Source of the DNA: Phoronis australis
Lineage: Eukaryota > Phoronida > Phoronidae
Direction of reading: 5' to 3'
Assembly (NCBI GenBank): GCA_002633005.1
Contig: NMRA01000141.1
Span: forward strand, 614,326 to 678,325
DNA: 64,000 nucleotides
Position numbers and translations under genes: made by a program. The notes under the pieces were generated by a model. That model saw nothing but the letters and a program-made list of their open reading frames with translations, was not told the origin of the DNA and searched no databases. This document shows positions 1-12,394 of this stretch, in pieces; position 1 is the stretch's first letter, and every line of letters starts with the position of its first letter.

Positions 1-1789
1 ACAAGAAAGCATGTTGTTCGTAATGTCAAATCTTTCCACCCTCACTCTAAGGGTATTTGACGACTGATGTGAGAAATGCAGTCGGTGAACAAGACCATTA
101 GTGAGGTGGAAATGCATAACATTCTCAACAACAGGAATTCTAGAAGTACAAGTACAGTTACCTCGTGTGCATAAAATGCTGAGCAAGGACGAAGCTGTCA
201 TGCTATTGTAAGTAACATAAAACAACCTGATATTTGAAGATTGCTGAACGACTGAGTGCACATCAAACAATCCCTGAACTTTAGATCACTGAGTTGAATA
301 CAGCACAGCAATTGTGATTTTAAATAAAACTAGGTCAATAACTGATGAACTATCACAAGAGTACAAACAGCATCAAGTTCAGAGATATTATAACATGTCA
401 ACCCATTTAGCTGTAGTAAAATGCCAGAGGATATCTGATATTCACAAGTTCAATAAAATTAAGAGAGGTTTATTTTAAACAGACATCCCTCTAACTGTCA
501 GATAATATGTACCCCAAAGTGATCAGAGGAAATTTAAACAAAAGAGCAGGTGCCAGCCTTTTAACGGTCACTTCTAGCTAAATAGGTCAGATCAATATTG
601 AACTAAATATACGACAAAGCCAAGGCAGGACCTATCACATAGGAAGACAGTTCTCTTTGTCAGAAACCGTAATTAGTATTTTACGGTAAATCTAAGAATC
701 TGCTCTACCCAGACACGCAAAAATACCAATAGAATGACACTGCGGACTCCAATATCACGCAAATGTGAAACTTACCATGAGCTCTTAAAAGCAGGTTTTG
801 AATTTTACAAGAGCTGGAAGTGGTAAGCTACAGGAGACCCTTTGTCACATCAAACTACGTCTTACAACATCCACGCCAGTCCTCAGATTTTGATTTAACA
901 GACTGGAGAAGTGTGGAGATGAGCAACTTTTGTCAAAACCATGCACTAAATGAACCATCATCCATGAGGTTCTACAATGTTTATTATGTAAAATGACGTT
1001 TTATTCGGATGTGTAAAAGTTTGTGAGAACTACCCGTGTGTGACAGCGACATATGCATGGACTACATTGACGAAAAAAGTTCTTATATTCGTAGTACGCC
1101 ATATGACAAATAAATAGTGTTGAATTCAGAAAATATACAATATATTATCAAGGAAACGTTACAATTTCTCCATTAATGTTATTGAAAAAATGGGCAATAT
1201 TTTTGGTCACAAATTTTGAGAATGTGATCACAACTAATTCAGAGGAAAATAAACAGGTTACCGAAATTGAGGACCATCAAAAGAGAATATCATCAGAAAA
1301 TAAGCAAATAAGCATAAAGTTAAAACAATTGTGTTCAATGGTTAGTGAGTAGACCTACAACTGTGAATCTCAAAGTTTGAGTCACAACAGAGGAACACAA
1401 TACATGACGAAACTAATCATGAAACCACCTTTACAAGATTTAGAGGAGCAAAAAAGAAATACGTAACATCCGTAAAGGGGTTCAAGGTTTCGAGACTTGC
1501 TGCTTTTCATTTCAAGACATTCGATTCATCATCATAAATTTATCTCCCAAATAATCAATCCTCACTGACTGTGAAATTGGGAATGCATGATCAAATCTGG
1601 GGTCGCAATTCAACTAATCTATCAGAGAAACCTTTTGCAATGTAGCGTGAGGTTAAAATTGGATACTAGTAGACACTGCGGATAAAATCGTATGTCTGTA
1701 TCTGTGAGCAGACTTGGCTGTAGCCATTTAAAAATGGCTTTGCCACGTCCATCAAAGAAACAAAATGGAAGAAGGAACTAGATTCTTAC
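1..1789. other. flanking DNA, no gene seen
   Basis: AT-rich sequence with no splice-flanked reading frame that I can recognise on either strand. It may be intron of the minus-strand gene whose first coding exon lies immediately to the right. I see no repeat with clear ends here. Confidence 0.4.
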
Positions 1790-1858
1790 CGGGTACCAGT
1801 CGCTTCCCTTTACTCGTCTGGTAAATCTGACAGCTGTTGGAATCAAAACCTCGGCCAT
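1790..1858 (-). CDS. candidate first coding exon, unidentified protein
   Basis: The minus strand reads an ATG at 1858 in a strong Kozak setting (A at -3, G at +4). It opens a 23-codon frame, MAEVLIPTAVRFTRRVKGSD followed by WYP, that ends exactly at a consensus donor (gtaaga at 1789). The exon ends in phase 0. The frame stays open upstream to another ATG near 1932, so the start is not certain. I do not recognise the family, and the peptide is too short to assign. Later exons would lie to the left, partly or wholly outside the window. Start context and donor are seen directly; that this is a gene is inference. Confidence 0.42.
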
Positions 1859-4229
1859 GCTTGCTAAAGTTTTTCTAAATTTGAACAAAGACTTGAGCAG
1901 TTCAGAGTGAGCATGCCTCACACCAACGCTCATTGTATGACAAACCGGTGCGTAAAATATAGGTCAAGTAAACGTCACAACTGAACGCAGACAATAACAC
2001 ACTCAGGTTGTTGAGATTAATAATTAATGAAACGGATGCTGTTTGTTGCGAATCTGTGGTCGAAATTGGTTTTAGCAACGAACTCAGTTTACTACATGTC
2101 GTCACTGCGAGTGAAATAACGTGATGAAGCCTGCAATTGGTGGCATTTCCCCTCTCACCCCCTCTTAAATCCGCCTGTGAGTCAAACTGTCGAAAAAATA
2201 TGCAAAATTTTGCAAAATGTGAACAAAAGAAAATGCAGTAGCCTAAGCAAAAGTTGCTTTTATGCTTTGTCAATGGTAAAACCGGACATAAAACAAAACT
2301 ACCAAAGCACCATAAATAAAATTAAATGTACTCTAGTTGTAAAATATATATTTTTTATTAACTTCAGAAATCCAATAGGTACATAAATGCTAAACACGCG
2401 CATATTGCTTACGAATGACTAATCCATGTTTTAAAAATATCAAAATTTCAAAACCCAGTGGTAACAATAGATTTCACAGACAAAAACTAGGAGCAAACTA
2501 TTTCAATTTACAAATGCTCAATGAATCAGTTACCGGAGTTTATGGTCAAGTTTTCAACAGAGCATTTCTGTGTCTAATAACTTCAGCCAGCTCAGTAAAG
2601 AATTTGCCTCAGCCCAAACATGCTCCAAACAAATCTGCAGACTGCATGGTTTGACTACCTTGATATCATTTTTTATCTTTTACCTCTTCCAACAGAGTTT
2701 GGAAATCTGTAATTGGTAACAGTTGTATATCTAACAGCAAAAATTCCACAAGTTTGCCTTCTAAATTTTGATTAAATTTCCAGTCCACTTTCTTCTAATT
2801 TAGAGATCTCATCCTGATTAATATCCAAGTTGTCCTCACATCAAGTTATAATTTGCAAATTCTGTGAAGGACTGCTGTACAACTTCAGAGAACAGTATTT
2901 GGTTGAAAGCCAGCCAGGTCACCCCATGGACTTCTCTCTCCGCTAGTAATAATGTTGTGTATGTCCATGCTCCACCAGCCTTAACCTCGCTGTGACCACA
3001 CAGTTGACTAAGGTTTACACTAGTGCTGCGGTCTTACCACGAACTAACGGACACCTGTGTAGTAAGCGAGTTAGAGGTTCTGTCACTCACTAGCAACGTT
3101 TACATGCTAATTTTAATAAGAACTAACAAACTAAGAATTATCAGTGGCAGACTTGAGGGGGGGGGGCAAGAGGTTATTACTATACAGTAAAATTTCACCA
3201 ATTTCAGACAAAAGTAATTGCCAAAACTGGCCTTCTTTCATTTTTCAAAACCTTGCAACATTATTGTGAATGCCCAGTTGTCCAATGGTGGAAACGGTCA
3301 TACAAGTTACGACTGCAGGTGAAGCCTTTATTTTGTGCTACTTAGCTTTCACAAAGAAATCAGAAAATAAAATTTCCCTCATTTACCGTATTGGGTACTC
3401 AATTCATGAGATTTTACCACAACAGAGAGGTGCTGCACAATGCAGTTCAGTTGATGAGGTGACCATACCGTACCAACTCAAGTCACAGGCAATGCAAGCA
3501 ACTCAAGTTATGTACTCACCGCTTGTGACTGAGTTATTTCCGAAAAACATCCCAATTTTGAAAACCCATGTTTAATCGGTACCAAAGTTTCAGACAGGAA
3601 TGGTAGGATCATGTGAAACTGCTCAAATGACCTTTTTCCATATTGTGACATACGTTGATCAACTTGCTACCTCAGAGAGCAATGCTGACATGATTGGCTA
3701 GCAATGCATTGACCAATAGTTTAGCAACCACTGACATTCTGTAATCTTCCCATACCACATAAGATTTTCTTTAAAGCAAAACATATCGGTAGGGCACAAT
3801 TAACTATTTATAAAGTTATTTTATCCTATCGTTGTTGAAAAACTGAGTTTGCAACACACATCTTGGTTACCCTTTTCACCTCATATTTACAACAAAAGAG
3901 ATATACTGTGTGAATGGATGAATAAGCGCTGAATATACCATGTTCAGACCTCATTAACTCAATTTTAAGTGGTGTGGATCACTAGGATTAATGACAGGGC
4001 TTTGCATTGATATTTCTCCAAGTGCAAAATTGACTGTTCGCAAATCAGACGAGGCAAAAATTAATCAAGTAGCCTTGTGCAAAATAAGTGAGGGGCGAAA
4101 GATTATTTTTCAAAAAAAATTTGGATGCGCAAATTGAGGCGAGTGTGAAAAATAAGTGGAGAATAGCACAGGTAACTATTTCCATATGTATTGTTTAGTA
4201 CACTTTATTTCATTAATTATACATATATA

Positions 4230-4270
<41 letters not shown>

Positions 4271-5350
4271 GCGTGTGTGTATTGCCTGACGTGACCTACG
4301 CCATTTTCAGCCACAGGTGATGTACAGCCCATGCTCACCCTTGTGCTGTTTAAGGTACCTAGAAAAATGTCCAAATTTAGCTGTCTTCGGAACAATATAT
4401 CTCATACAGGACTGATTCTGTTTATATGAAAAAAGATACCATGCTTTACACACTATTCTCCAAAACACAGTTAGGAATTATTAAATGTTCCAATTTTACA
4501 CACGGGAATATCAAAAATGAAACATTTATGAAAAAAATCTAAATTTGCATAAAATGCATTTTTGAGATTTTATCTTGAGCATTCATAGCAAACGTAATTT
4601 GGTAATGTTCTTGATACCATTGCTTCCTCTGAACGCACCTTTCTTTTGTGCTAATATTCACTAAAAACACATGATCACATGAACCAACTTGGAGATTGGT
4701 ATGAAGTCAAAAATAAAAATTCTACATGCAGGCTTTCAACTTTCAGAATATAATTTTACAGAGTTGAAATCTGTAGCTTTTAGACTCGGCTGAATACAAC
4801 CTCCTGCATAATCTTAATAAGGTAAAGATACTGACTACATTACATTTGTTGGAGTATTTCAATAGTAAATTCTGGACATTTTTCCTTGTGTGAAACCATC
4901 GAGTCCACGCAAGTCCCTGTATCTTGAATCCATCTATTTCGTTTTCCAGCACACGAACCAATCAAATGTCTTCATCGGCTGACCCCGGGTGACCCCGCAA
5001 GCTCGCGTGCATTCACAGAAAACCCGGAAGTTTACTGTGAGAATTGTATCTTTCAGTAATTAACATTCGAATTAAGTAAGAATTCAAACTGTTCAACACA
5101 GGTACAAAGTGTGTTAAACAGGTATTGTCACTCAGCGTGTCCTCGTTAACTAAGCACGGTCGAAAGAAGCAACCTACTTCAAGATCAACTCAAGAAACAC
5201 ACGCTTACGACAATGACATAATGAAGAACGGCCATTTTGAATAACGAGTGGGATTTAAAATGAACCCACGCACAAGACAACGCATTTGAATTAAATGATG
5301 GGGAAACCATAGTACTTGTTACAACAGTATTGGGCGTTTTATATACATAC
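1859..5350. other. non-coding stretch, intergenic and/or intronic
   Basis: No convincing exon. Part may be intron 1 of the MSL1-like gene that starts at 5620. Short open frames near 2415-2654 and 3270-3575 have no splice context or family signature. The one clear structure is the TG microsatellite at 4231-4280. Confidence 0.4.
4231..4280 (+). repeat. (TG)n microsatellite
   Basis: About 50 bases of TG dinucleotide with two GC interruptions near the 3' end. The alternating purine-pyrimidine tract could adopt Z-DNA and is likely length-polymorphic. Confidence 0.95.
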
Positions 5351-5620
5351 CGCCTCCTTTTCAGATTTCAATGTCTTGATCTGTTTGTCCTGTTTTTGAA
5401 TGAGCTCGTACTGCTTCTGAATAACATCCAAATTCAATAACGACATTTCTCTTAAGTATTTCACTTCTTTGCCAGTTACGTCTTGCGACGACAAATCATG
5501 AGCTATTTGCTCATGTTGAAATCCTTTAGTAGAACCATCGAGGAGTTCACACGACGTGTCTGAATCAACCCGATCATTGCTGATATTGATGCCGTTGATA
5601 GTTCTGTGGTGGTCCGTCAT
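5351..5620 (-). CDS. first coding exon of an MSL1-like coiled-coil protein
   Basis: Ninety codons run from the first in-frame ATG (5620) to a good donor (gtatgt at 5350), ending in phase 0. An in-frame TAG lies upstream of the ATG, which supports this start. Residues 1-50 are polar and low in structure. Residues about 51-90 form a heptad-rich helix with the core LREMSLLNLDVIQKQYELIQ followed by KQDKQIKTLKSEKEA. A leucine/isoleucine-rich helix of this type, running into a basic 'LKxEKE' end, resembles the coiled coil of MSL1, the scaffold of the MOF/MSL histone H4K16 acetyltransferase complex in the nucleus. The MSL1 hallmark, the C-terminal PEHE domain, is not visible here, so the assignment rests on one exon. 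Other coiled-coil proteins remain possible. Confidence 0.55.
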
Positions 5621-6049
5621 TTTCAATTCACACACAATCTCCGATTGAATCTGTATATATCGGCTATTACTGAAGTTGACCTAATTCTCTGTGGACTTCT
5701 TTCCCGCAGTTAGTGTAACCATAGAAGACTACTATCAATTTGAGTGGTGCAACCGCCAAGAATTCGCTTTGAAACCAAAATAACACTCCGTTCTCATTGG
5801 ACTGCCGAAGAACACACCAGTTCCTTGCGGTCATGAGTCAATGGCCATTGTGTGAGTGGGATTAGCAAATGAACTCCTTCCCAACGCCCTGTGGTCTGCG
5901 CGCCGTGGCCGGGCGCCCAAACGTCGCCCGATCACGGAACCGGGCGCCCTTTTAAAGGCTCTTCGTCATTGAGCCGTGAGTCTGCTATAATGGATAAAGG
6001 AAAATGTGAAAACGCGAAGTGATATTCGGGTCTTGCAAGGAACTGACAG
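5621..6049. promoter_or_regulatory. candidate divergent promoter with a plus-strand 5'UTR exon
   Basis: Between the minus-strand MSL1-like start (5620) and a plus-strand splice donor (gacag/gtgagt, GT at 6050) lies the most CpG-rich stretch of the left end (about 5885-5960, with several GGGCGCC-type blocks). It is followed by a TATAAT-like run near 5990. This is what a divergent housekeeping promoter with a short non-coding plus-strand first exon would look like. The downstream plus-strand gene could be Ral, whose first coding exon begins behind a splice acceptor at 23918. That link is inference. Confidence 0.35.
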
Positions 6050-9019
6050 GTGAGTTGGGCCGTTGCCGAGACGTACCAGCAATGACTATATTTATTGATC
6101 GATGCCGGTGAGGAGTCCAGTCAATTCTTAGCTCATATGGTAGGTGACGATTTTTTTATTATCCTATTGATTAATTTAGTACAGCAACATTTTAATGTCA
6201 AACACACAAAAAATCGCGATTAAAAGTCGTAATAACGACATTTTTTTCTCGTATTGTGTTTGGCACTAGAATGCTGCCGTAATGATCAGTTTAATATTTT
6301 TATCGCAGATCACAGGAGCGTATTCCCCACATTTCCCGGTTCAATGACAATCTAAAAGTAGCAACTGGCCTCGGTGAAAGGCTGGTGAAGGAAACTTAAT
6401 GAAATAATAAATTCGCAACTAATAGCAATTATTCTGATTCGTCCACCAGATTGGTTGAAAACGTTTCATTTGAAGCCCTTTATCGGACTCGAAGTTTAAA
6501 ATTCATTTGTTTCAGATCCTGTCTCGATTGACTGGCACATATACTTCGTTCAGTCTCAAAAAGCACTGTGATCTAAACGGACGCTTTCCAAATGCTCTAA
6601 ATATTTCACTACTGAAATGGGAATTATCAATAACGGAAGCATTTTGCTTGGCGGTAACATTCGTCTCTGCGCCCCCGTAGTCTTGATTAGTTGACATCAC
6701 CAGTGTGTTCCGACACAAACCGAACCCAAATTTCGTTCGTCACCTTGCTTTGGTCAAGTGGTCAATCATGGAAGAAAAAGCGAAATCAGCAACAACCTCT
6801 CTGTACTGGAATGTCGGCATCAAATATACCGTCTTCGGAAATACACAATTTATTTTTTGAAAGTATGCTTTAGTTATGGGGTAGGGATCGTCTGCCTCAA
6901 GCGCACGTTTTCGGGACGCTTTTGAAAACTGTGATAATAATGGACTATTCCTGAGCAGATTTTAATCAGTTTTACATAGCGCCAGGTTATAGTATCAAAG
7001 TTTTAAACACTTACACGTTTTCTTTGCTTTCTTGTTGGTCACGATAAAGCCCATATCATTTCGTGCACTCTGGACAAATTGCAGCCAAACATACAGTTAG
7101 ATGTATGGGTGACGCACCATAGGGGGCTGGGGGCTATAGCCCCATCACTTTTTTCAGTGCTACGCTGCACATGGTCTATCTAGGCGGTGCACCATAGGAG
7201 GGCTGAGGTGTATTCAGTAGCCCCCACACTTTTTCAGTGCTGGGCCCCTCCTAGTCAAGTGTACAGCCTATGGTGTAGATCAAGCAAATGGGTATATCTG
7301 AGGTTCCAAGTCATCAAATTTATAAGTCACTCATGGTCAGTATTTATCATGTATACTAAATTATTAATCAATTAATTTTCAAATGCATGGTTTCTCCCGC
7401 CAAAGCCAGAACCTGCACGTGACGTAGCAAACATTTGACAAATGTGGATAGACATCGCCAATGTTCTCACCCAGCTAACATGTTTCCTAATGTCATCGTT
7501 GACTCTGTTGTTGAAGCGCCGTCGTTTAGGGCTAAGGTTTCACTAAAACGTTTAAGTGATCATTCACTTCTTGAGCAATTTAGTGTCGCTGCTTTGTTGT
7601 TTAGGTAACGTGGCCTCGGAGTAGAATTAATTTAACAATGCAAACGTGAAAGCGTGCGTGTTCCAAACATATGCAGAACCACTGTTGTTTGGACACACCT
7701 CGTTTTCAAGCATAATGGCGAATCTGCAAGTACTGAATAGCACCGTCACTAATAAGCCAAGGGTCATGTTTGTGTCTGGGTGTATGCGCTTTTTGATCCG
7801 TCTGGAAGTAGGTCGTCGCCTTCTCTAAACTCTAGACAAGGGTTACCTAACATTGCTTTCAAAATGCCCTATATCCTGATCCTAACAGACTTTAGAGTTT
7901 CTATTAAAGCTAATGACCAATAAGACTCTGAGTAGCTCTTGTGAATTTTCCTAGTGTTTCGCGCAGTAGACCCAACGTACCCTGCCTGCGTATGGTTTAA
8001 TGCGCGGTCAAAAAAGCGAAAACAATGGCTCAAAATGATATTAATACCACTACCAGTCTATTGGAACAATGCCCTAACACATATGAAAGGCCTTCTAAAA
8101 GTTTCCGACATCATATTGAAGTATTGAAGTTTTTCATTAAGTTGCCTTTGCAATAAAGTTCCATAAATGCCATTGATGTTTTTTGCATATGACACGGTTA
8201 TTCAAAAGACCGATTACGATTAACCCCGTGGGCAGAAGACACAACTTTCACCTTCTTTTCTTTGTTTTCTCATCCTTGGAACTCCTTTAAAATATGATTG
8301 GGTATTATGTTTTTTCATTTTGTTGTAAGTCATGTAAATGTGTACCAATTTTGACATTTGCCCTCGGGTGCAATTCCTGATCATGTGAACGGGGCTATAG
8401 ACAGCTAGAACTCTGTCCAAGTACTGTAGTACACTCCTTGCTCCGTCTCCAACTAATGATTGTGGAATTAACTGCGAGTTTTTCACTTTCCCGTGTTTTT
8501 GATACTATACAGCATTTCCAGGGATCATTAAAAACGTGGCTGTGACTCAATTGATCCACATAGTCTCAAATTTATGGCCCACCTATTTTGAGGGCCTATG
8601 CGTCATTTGTGTCCTTTACCGATTTGCATTTTTGCGAGGGCATTTTAAAGCGACATTGTCGGAGAAAAAAATGATTTTCTGGAATCAACCCTGTGCAGAT
8701 TCGAACAAGGAATTTTCGGGGTCGCAGTTGAGGATTTGTAATAAAACCACATAAAACAACGGAATTTACTATTTTGTAGCTCTGGTCAAATCTAGCAACT
8801 TCAAAATGCCTATCACATCTAACAACTCCATCCTAAATGCCTTTTGCGGTTGAAAAACGGCAATGTACCTTTAACAAAGAGCACTTTGGCATATTAGAAA
8901 GTCTGAAAATTCCCAATGCTCTCGGATTTTCAATACTGACATTATTTTTATGTTAAAGCTACATTTCTGCTGAGCTGGCTAAAAATGATAATCAAATTAA
9001 ATCGTTCACTGTCAGGCGT
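6050..9019. other. non-coding stretch, no gene supported
   Basis: AT-rich sequence with short ATG-initiated frames (for example at 6767 and 7712) that lack donors and family signatures. A degenerate tandem duplication around 'gcaccatag' and 'ttttcagtgct' lies at about 7110-7245. If the plus-strand donor at 6050 is used, this is intron. Confidence 0.4.
7110..7245 (+). repeat. degenerate two-copy tandem repeat
   Basis: Two units of about 70 bases share 'gtgcaccatagg', 'ggctg', 'tagcccc' and 'ttttcagtgct'. No coding sense is visible. Confidence 0.5.
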
Positions 9020-9191
9020 TCGGTCTCATAATGTTCCTTACCGTGACAGGAGCCCGTTCGAATTCGCAATTTTAGGGTTGGCCAACTCCAATAAATCTGA
9101 AGCGTTTTTGAGTCGCTAATGGTTTCCGTGCTCTTGTTGGTAACTGAAATAGAATCCTATCACAGCTAGGAATTTTATATTATGAGACCGA
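9020..9191. mobile_element. short MITE with terminal inverted repeats
   Basis: The left end (TCGGTCTCATAATG) and right end (tATTATGAGACCGA) are inverted copies, with partial complementarity continuing inwards. The interior segment 'gcaattttagggttggccaa' recurs in the same orientation at about 30165-30305 in a Ral intron, so this is a dispersed family. No coding capacity. Confidence 0.6.
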
Positions 9192-9838
9192 ATTGATGAG
9201 AACAAACTGCCTAATTAAATTTCCGTTTTCAGCCCGCAGCTGTTAGGGAAATGCTTTTTTTACATTTTCTAAAGGTTTTTAAAAGGACCTTTAAAGTGCA
9301 AGTGTTCTGTTTTCAGCGATCAGAACCATTGATAACTTATTTGCTTCGAAGGTGATTGCTAAGTTATCTGTGCATTTTCCAAAAGTGTACGTTTGTACCA
9401 GATATTTTAATTTGAAATTTGCTGTGACGAATACAATTCCTTAGTAGATCTACTAAGGCTTTCATATGTGTTAATATTGAATGGTTCAGTTAAGTTAACA
9501 CATAGCCCTTCTCCTCAACCTGTCGACAACTCTGGCCCGGCATAACTTGTAAAGTGGAGCCTGTTTTTGGTATTTTCTGAAAAGTTTAATGCACAGTGTT
9601 GCCAATTATTGTCAATTATTAATCACAACAGCTTGTTTAAACAGAATTGTTGGAATAAGTCGACGTTAGATAATTGCAGCTAAATTATGATGGTCGAACT
9701 GCGTTCCTACTTCAAAAAAAAATGCTGACAAAAAGTTAGTATGAGCTCAAGTAGAGCCGGATTAATTCAAGATATTATTCCAGTTACTTGTAGTTATGTG
9801 TAACTATTCTTAGAGACTGCGTTTTTACTCAGGTGAGT
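9192..9838. other. non-coding stretch
   Basis: No open frame of interest, no splice-flanked exon and no clear repeat ends seen. Confidence 0.4.
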
Positions 9839-10143
9839 TGTAATCAGAAACAGATGTGTGGAATGGGGTAAGACCAAATTTCTGACTTCATGAAACAGAC
9901 CCAAGACCAACTAAATAAAAATGTTAGAACTCTAGGCCCTTCTCCGTCCATGTCACGGTCTAAACTTGTTGCGAAAAAAGGCTTAAGGGTCTATTCAAAT
10001 TATACTCATCCTACTGTCTCGCACGGCGATTTTTATAATGTAATTATTCGTAGGGCCCTACCGAGAAAAGTATACTTATATTATCACACCACGGCAAACT
10101 AGATTCAACGTGATAGGCCGATCACCTTCCATCCAGCCATTCA
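9839..10143 (+). repeat. direct duplication, copy 1 (likely assembly artefact)
   Basis: This 305-base block is repeated almost exactly at 10145-10457. The copies are separated only by a single N at 10144 and differ by a few substitutions and short indels (for example an inserted 'tgaa' near the end of copy 2). Two near-identical blocks around one N look like two haplotypes placed end to end. The 70/71-codon frames in both copies are consequences of the duplication. Confidence 0.8.
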
Positions 10144-10144
10144 N

Positions 10145-10457
10145 TGTAATCAGAAACAGATGTGTGGAATGGGGTAAGACCAAATTTCTGACTTCATGAA
10201 ACAGACCCAAGACCAACTAAATAAAAATGTTAGAACTCTAGGACCTTCTCCGCCGGCCATGTCACGGTCTAAACTTGTTGCGAAAAAAGGCTTAAGGGTC
10301 TATTCAAATTATACTCATCCTACTGTCTCGCACGGCGATTTTTATAATGTAATTATTCGTAGGGCCCTACCGAGAAAAGTATACTTATATTATCACACCA
10401 CGGCAAACTAGATTCAACTGAACGTGATAGGCCGATCACCTTCCATCCAGCCATTCA
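10145..10457 (+). repeat. direct duplication, copy 2 (likely assembly artefact)
   Basis: Near-identical to the block ending at 10143, on the other side of a single N. See copy 1. Confidence 0.8.
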
Positions 10458-10952
10458 TTGTCTACCCACTTAATCTGAACTGACAACCCAAATATATGTC
10501 AAAAGCTGTGAATTTTTACGCAAATTTAACTATATCAAAAAATGCTCCCCATCTCAGCTGCACGTCCCCAATATACTCCCAAAGGCACTGCCTTCCTTCC
10601 CCCGGCGCTTCGGCGCTCGGTTCGCACCCGGCGCTGCCGGTCAGGACGTCTGGCACGCCTTATGAAGTATAACTACGACATCTATTGAATATATTGCGAA
10701 CTGACAAGTACAAACTGGTTTTTTTAAAGCAAATTTAATTCTGTGTTCCACATTGGTATACTTGAAAAAAGTGTTAGTATATTTGATCACAAGAATTTTA
10801 GAACATTTGATAATCTTTGAACAAAGATCTAAGTCACTATTCGACAAATTAATCATTTGCTGAAATGTGCTGGATCTCCTTTATATCCCAGCATGCCACA
10901 CCCAGTTAAATACTTCCTGCTCATTTCAAATTGACCCAATTCTTTCCTTCAG

Positions 10953-11014
10953 GCTTGGGGGGAAAACAGCTAAACTTTCGAACGTTTATTGCCGGCGATC
11001 AGGCCGGATTATTG
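10953..11014 (+). other. candidate small exon, probably 5'UTR or unidentified
   Basis: A 62-nt segment lies between a strong acceptor (polypyrimidine tract then 'tctttccttcag') and a strong donor (attg/gtaagt). Two of its three frames are open, but the peptides match nothing I recognise. It is GC-richer than its surroundings. It could be a non-coding exon of the Ral transcript on the same strand or of an unrelated transcript. Splice signals are seen; usage is inference. Confidence 0.35.
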
Positions 11015-11524
11015 GTAAGTACCGAGTTTTATAATTGTGAACTTTCAAGCTTCTCATTCGTTATTCAAAATAATAATAATAAGATAGTTCAATGCGCCAC
11101 TCGATGATTCACCCTACCGACCGACAGTAGACACAGGCCGCTCATTCAACAGCAGCAGATTCTCAAGTCGGGAGAATATTCCACTGTCTTCATATCGGGA
11201 GACTTTCACCATATCAGAAGAATTTCACTGGCTTGACGATGCATGAATCTCCCGAAAGTGAGAATTTGCTTTCACTTACTTGAAAATTAAAATTTTTTTA
11301 TTCCCAAAAAATTGCTATGTCAATACTGAATTTTGTTTAAATATTAAAAGTTGCTTAGTTCTTAGTTGGGAGGTTTGTAGAAAACTAGAAAAGTACCACC
11401 GTCTGCAGGGCACTGCAGGAGGTTTGTTGCTGGAAGCTTTTCAGTGAATTATGCCGCACATTGATTGAAACATCAAAGTCTCATTGTTTTAAGTATTGTT
11501 TGCAGGTAGAGGAACACCAGAAGA

Positions 11525-11763
11525 GGCAATCGATGTCTTTCATTCCTCCCAACTCAAACAAATACTCTCATGACATGACTTTATGATCAACCTTTTTTGT
11601 GAGCAGTCCTTCGTTCAGTTGCCCAAATCAGCAATATCTCCTGGCGCGAACTGTTTAAAAATGGCCAGTTGCTGATTTGGGCAACTGAACAAAGGACTGC
11701 TTGAAAAAAGTTTGATTATGGAAGTATTTGTTCGAGTTGGAATTAAGTAAAGACATTGGCGAC
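11525..11763. mobile_element. foldback element, arms about 100 bases
   Basis: The left arm (11525-11633) and right arm (11668-11763) are imperfect inverted copies. The inner 30 or so bases ('gcagtccttcgttcagttgc' and its complement) are almost perfect around a loop of about 35 bases. This is a foldback MITE or SINE-derived hairpin with no coding capacity. Confidence 0.75.
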
Positions 11764-11848
11764 CTCCTAAGATGTCCCTATGTGCTGTTGTAGATGTGCT
11801 TCCGGTGAATCATATATGAGCCTCTGTTAGCTACTCGCTAACGGGCAA

Positions 11849-11920
11849 TTTCTTATTAGCTGAATGGTTAGCACGCTTGCCGATTTTATGGGGGTCACTG
11901 GTTCGATACCCGGGTCGGGT
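11849..11920 (+). mobile_element. tRNA-like SINE head
   Basis: An A-box-like TTAGCTGAATGG (11856-11867) is followed about 33 bases later by a perfect B-box-type GGTTCGATACC (11900-11910). That is the spacing of a tRNA internal Pol III promoter. The acceptor and anticodon stems do not pair, so this is not a functional tRNA. It is more likely the decayed tRNA-derived head of a SINE. Confidence 0.45.
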
Positions 11921-12394
11921 AACAATATGACTCTGATGTTTAATCAGTGTGAGGCATAATTCGCCGAAGAGCTTCCGACCAGTTGAGATGGTGGCACTGT
12001 TTACTTCAAGACCTGAAACAAGGCGATCAGTCTATCGGAAAGCAAATCGACCTGATCAATTTTTAATTCCCATAGTCAATTTTAGTAATTTTCCCACTAT
12101 ATTCATTGACACCAGGCTTGGATTTCCTGATGGAATACTTTTTTCCTCTCGACATTAAAATCCATTCTTCAGATCAAGAGAATTTCTTTCAAGAGAAGTC
12201 ACCCCTTCGACAGAAATTCTTCAAATTTGAGAACCTGCCTGTTCTTGTTGTAGCATATTGATTCACAGACAAATGTCTTATTTGTACTCAAACTTCCCTG
12301 CGGTGTTACCTGCATGGCTGTGGTAACTAAAAGCGGCCTATGGCTAACATTTCCAATGCTCTTGCATTAGTAATGTTTCCAATTCTTGTAGATC

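Noticed and set aside
6767-6859. Small ORF starting MEEKAKSATTSLYW
   Set aside because: Thirty codons, no donor, no family signature and no conservation evidence available.
11849-11920. Functional tRNA gene
   Set aside because: A and B boxes are present, but the acceptor, anticodon and T stems do not pair, so only a SINE-like remnant is called.
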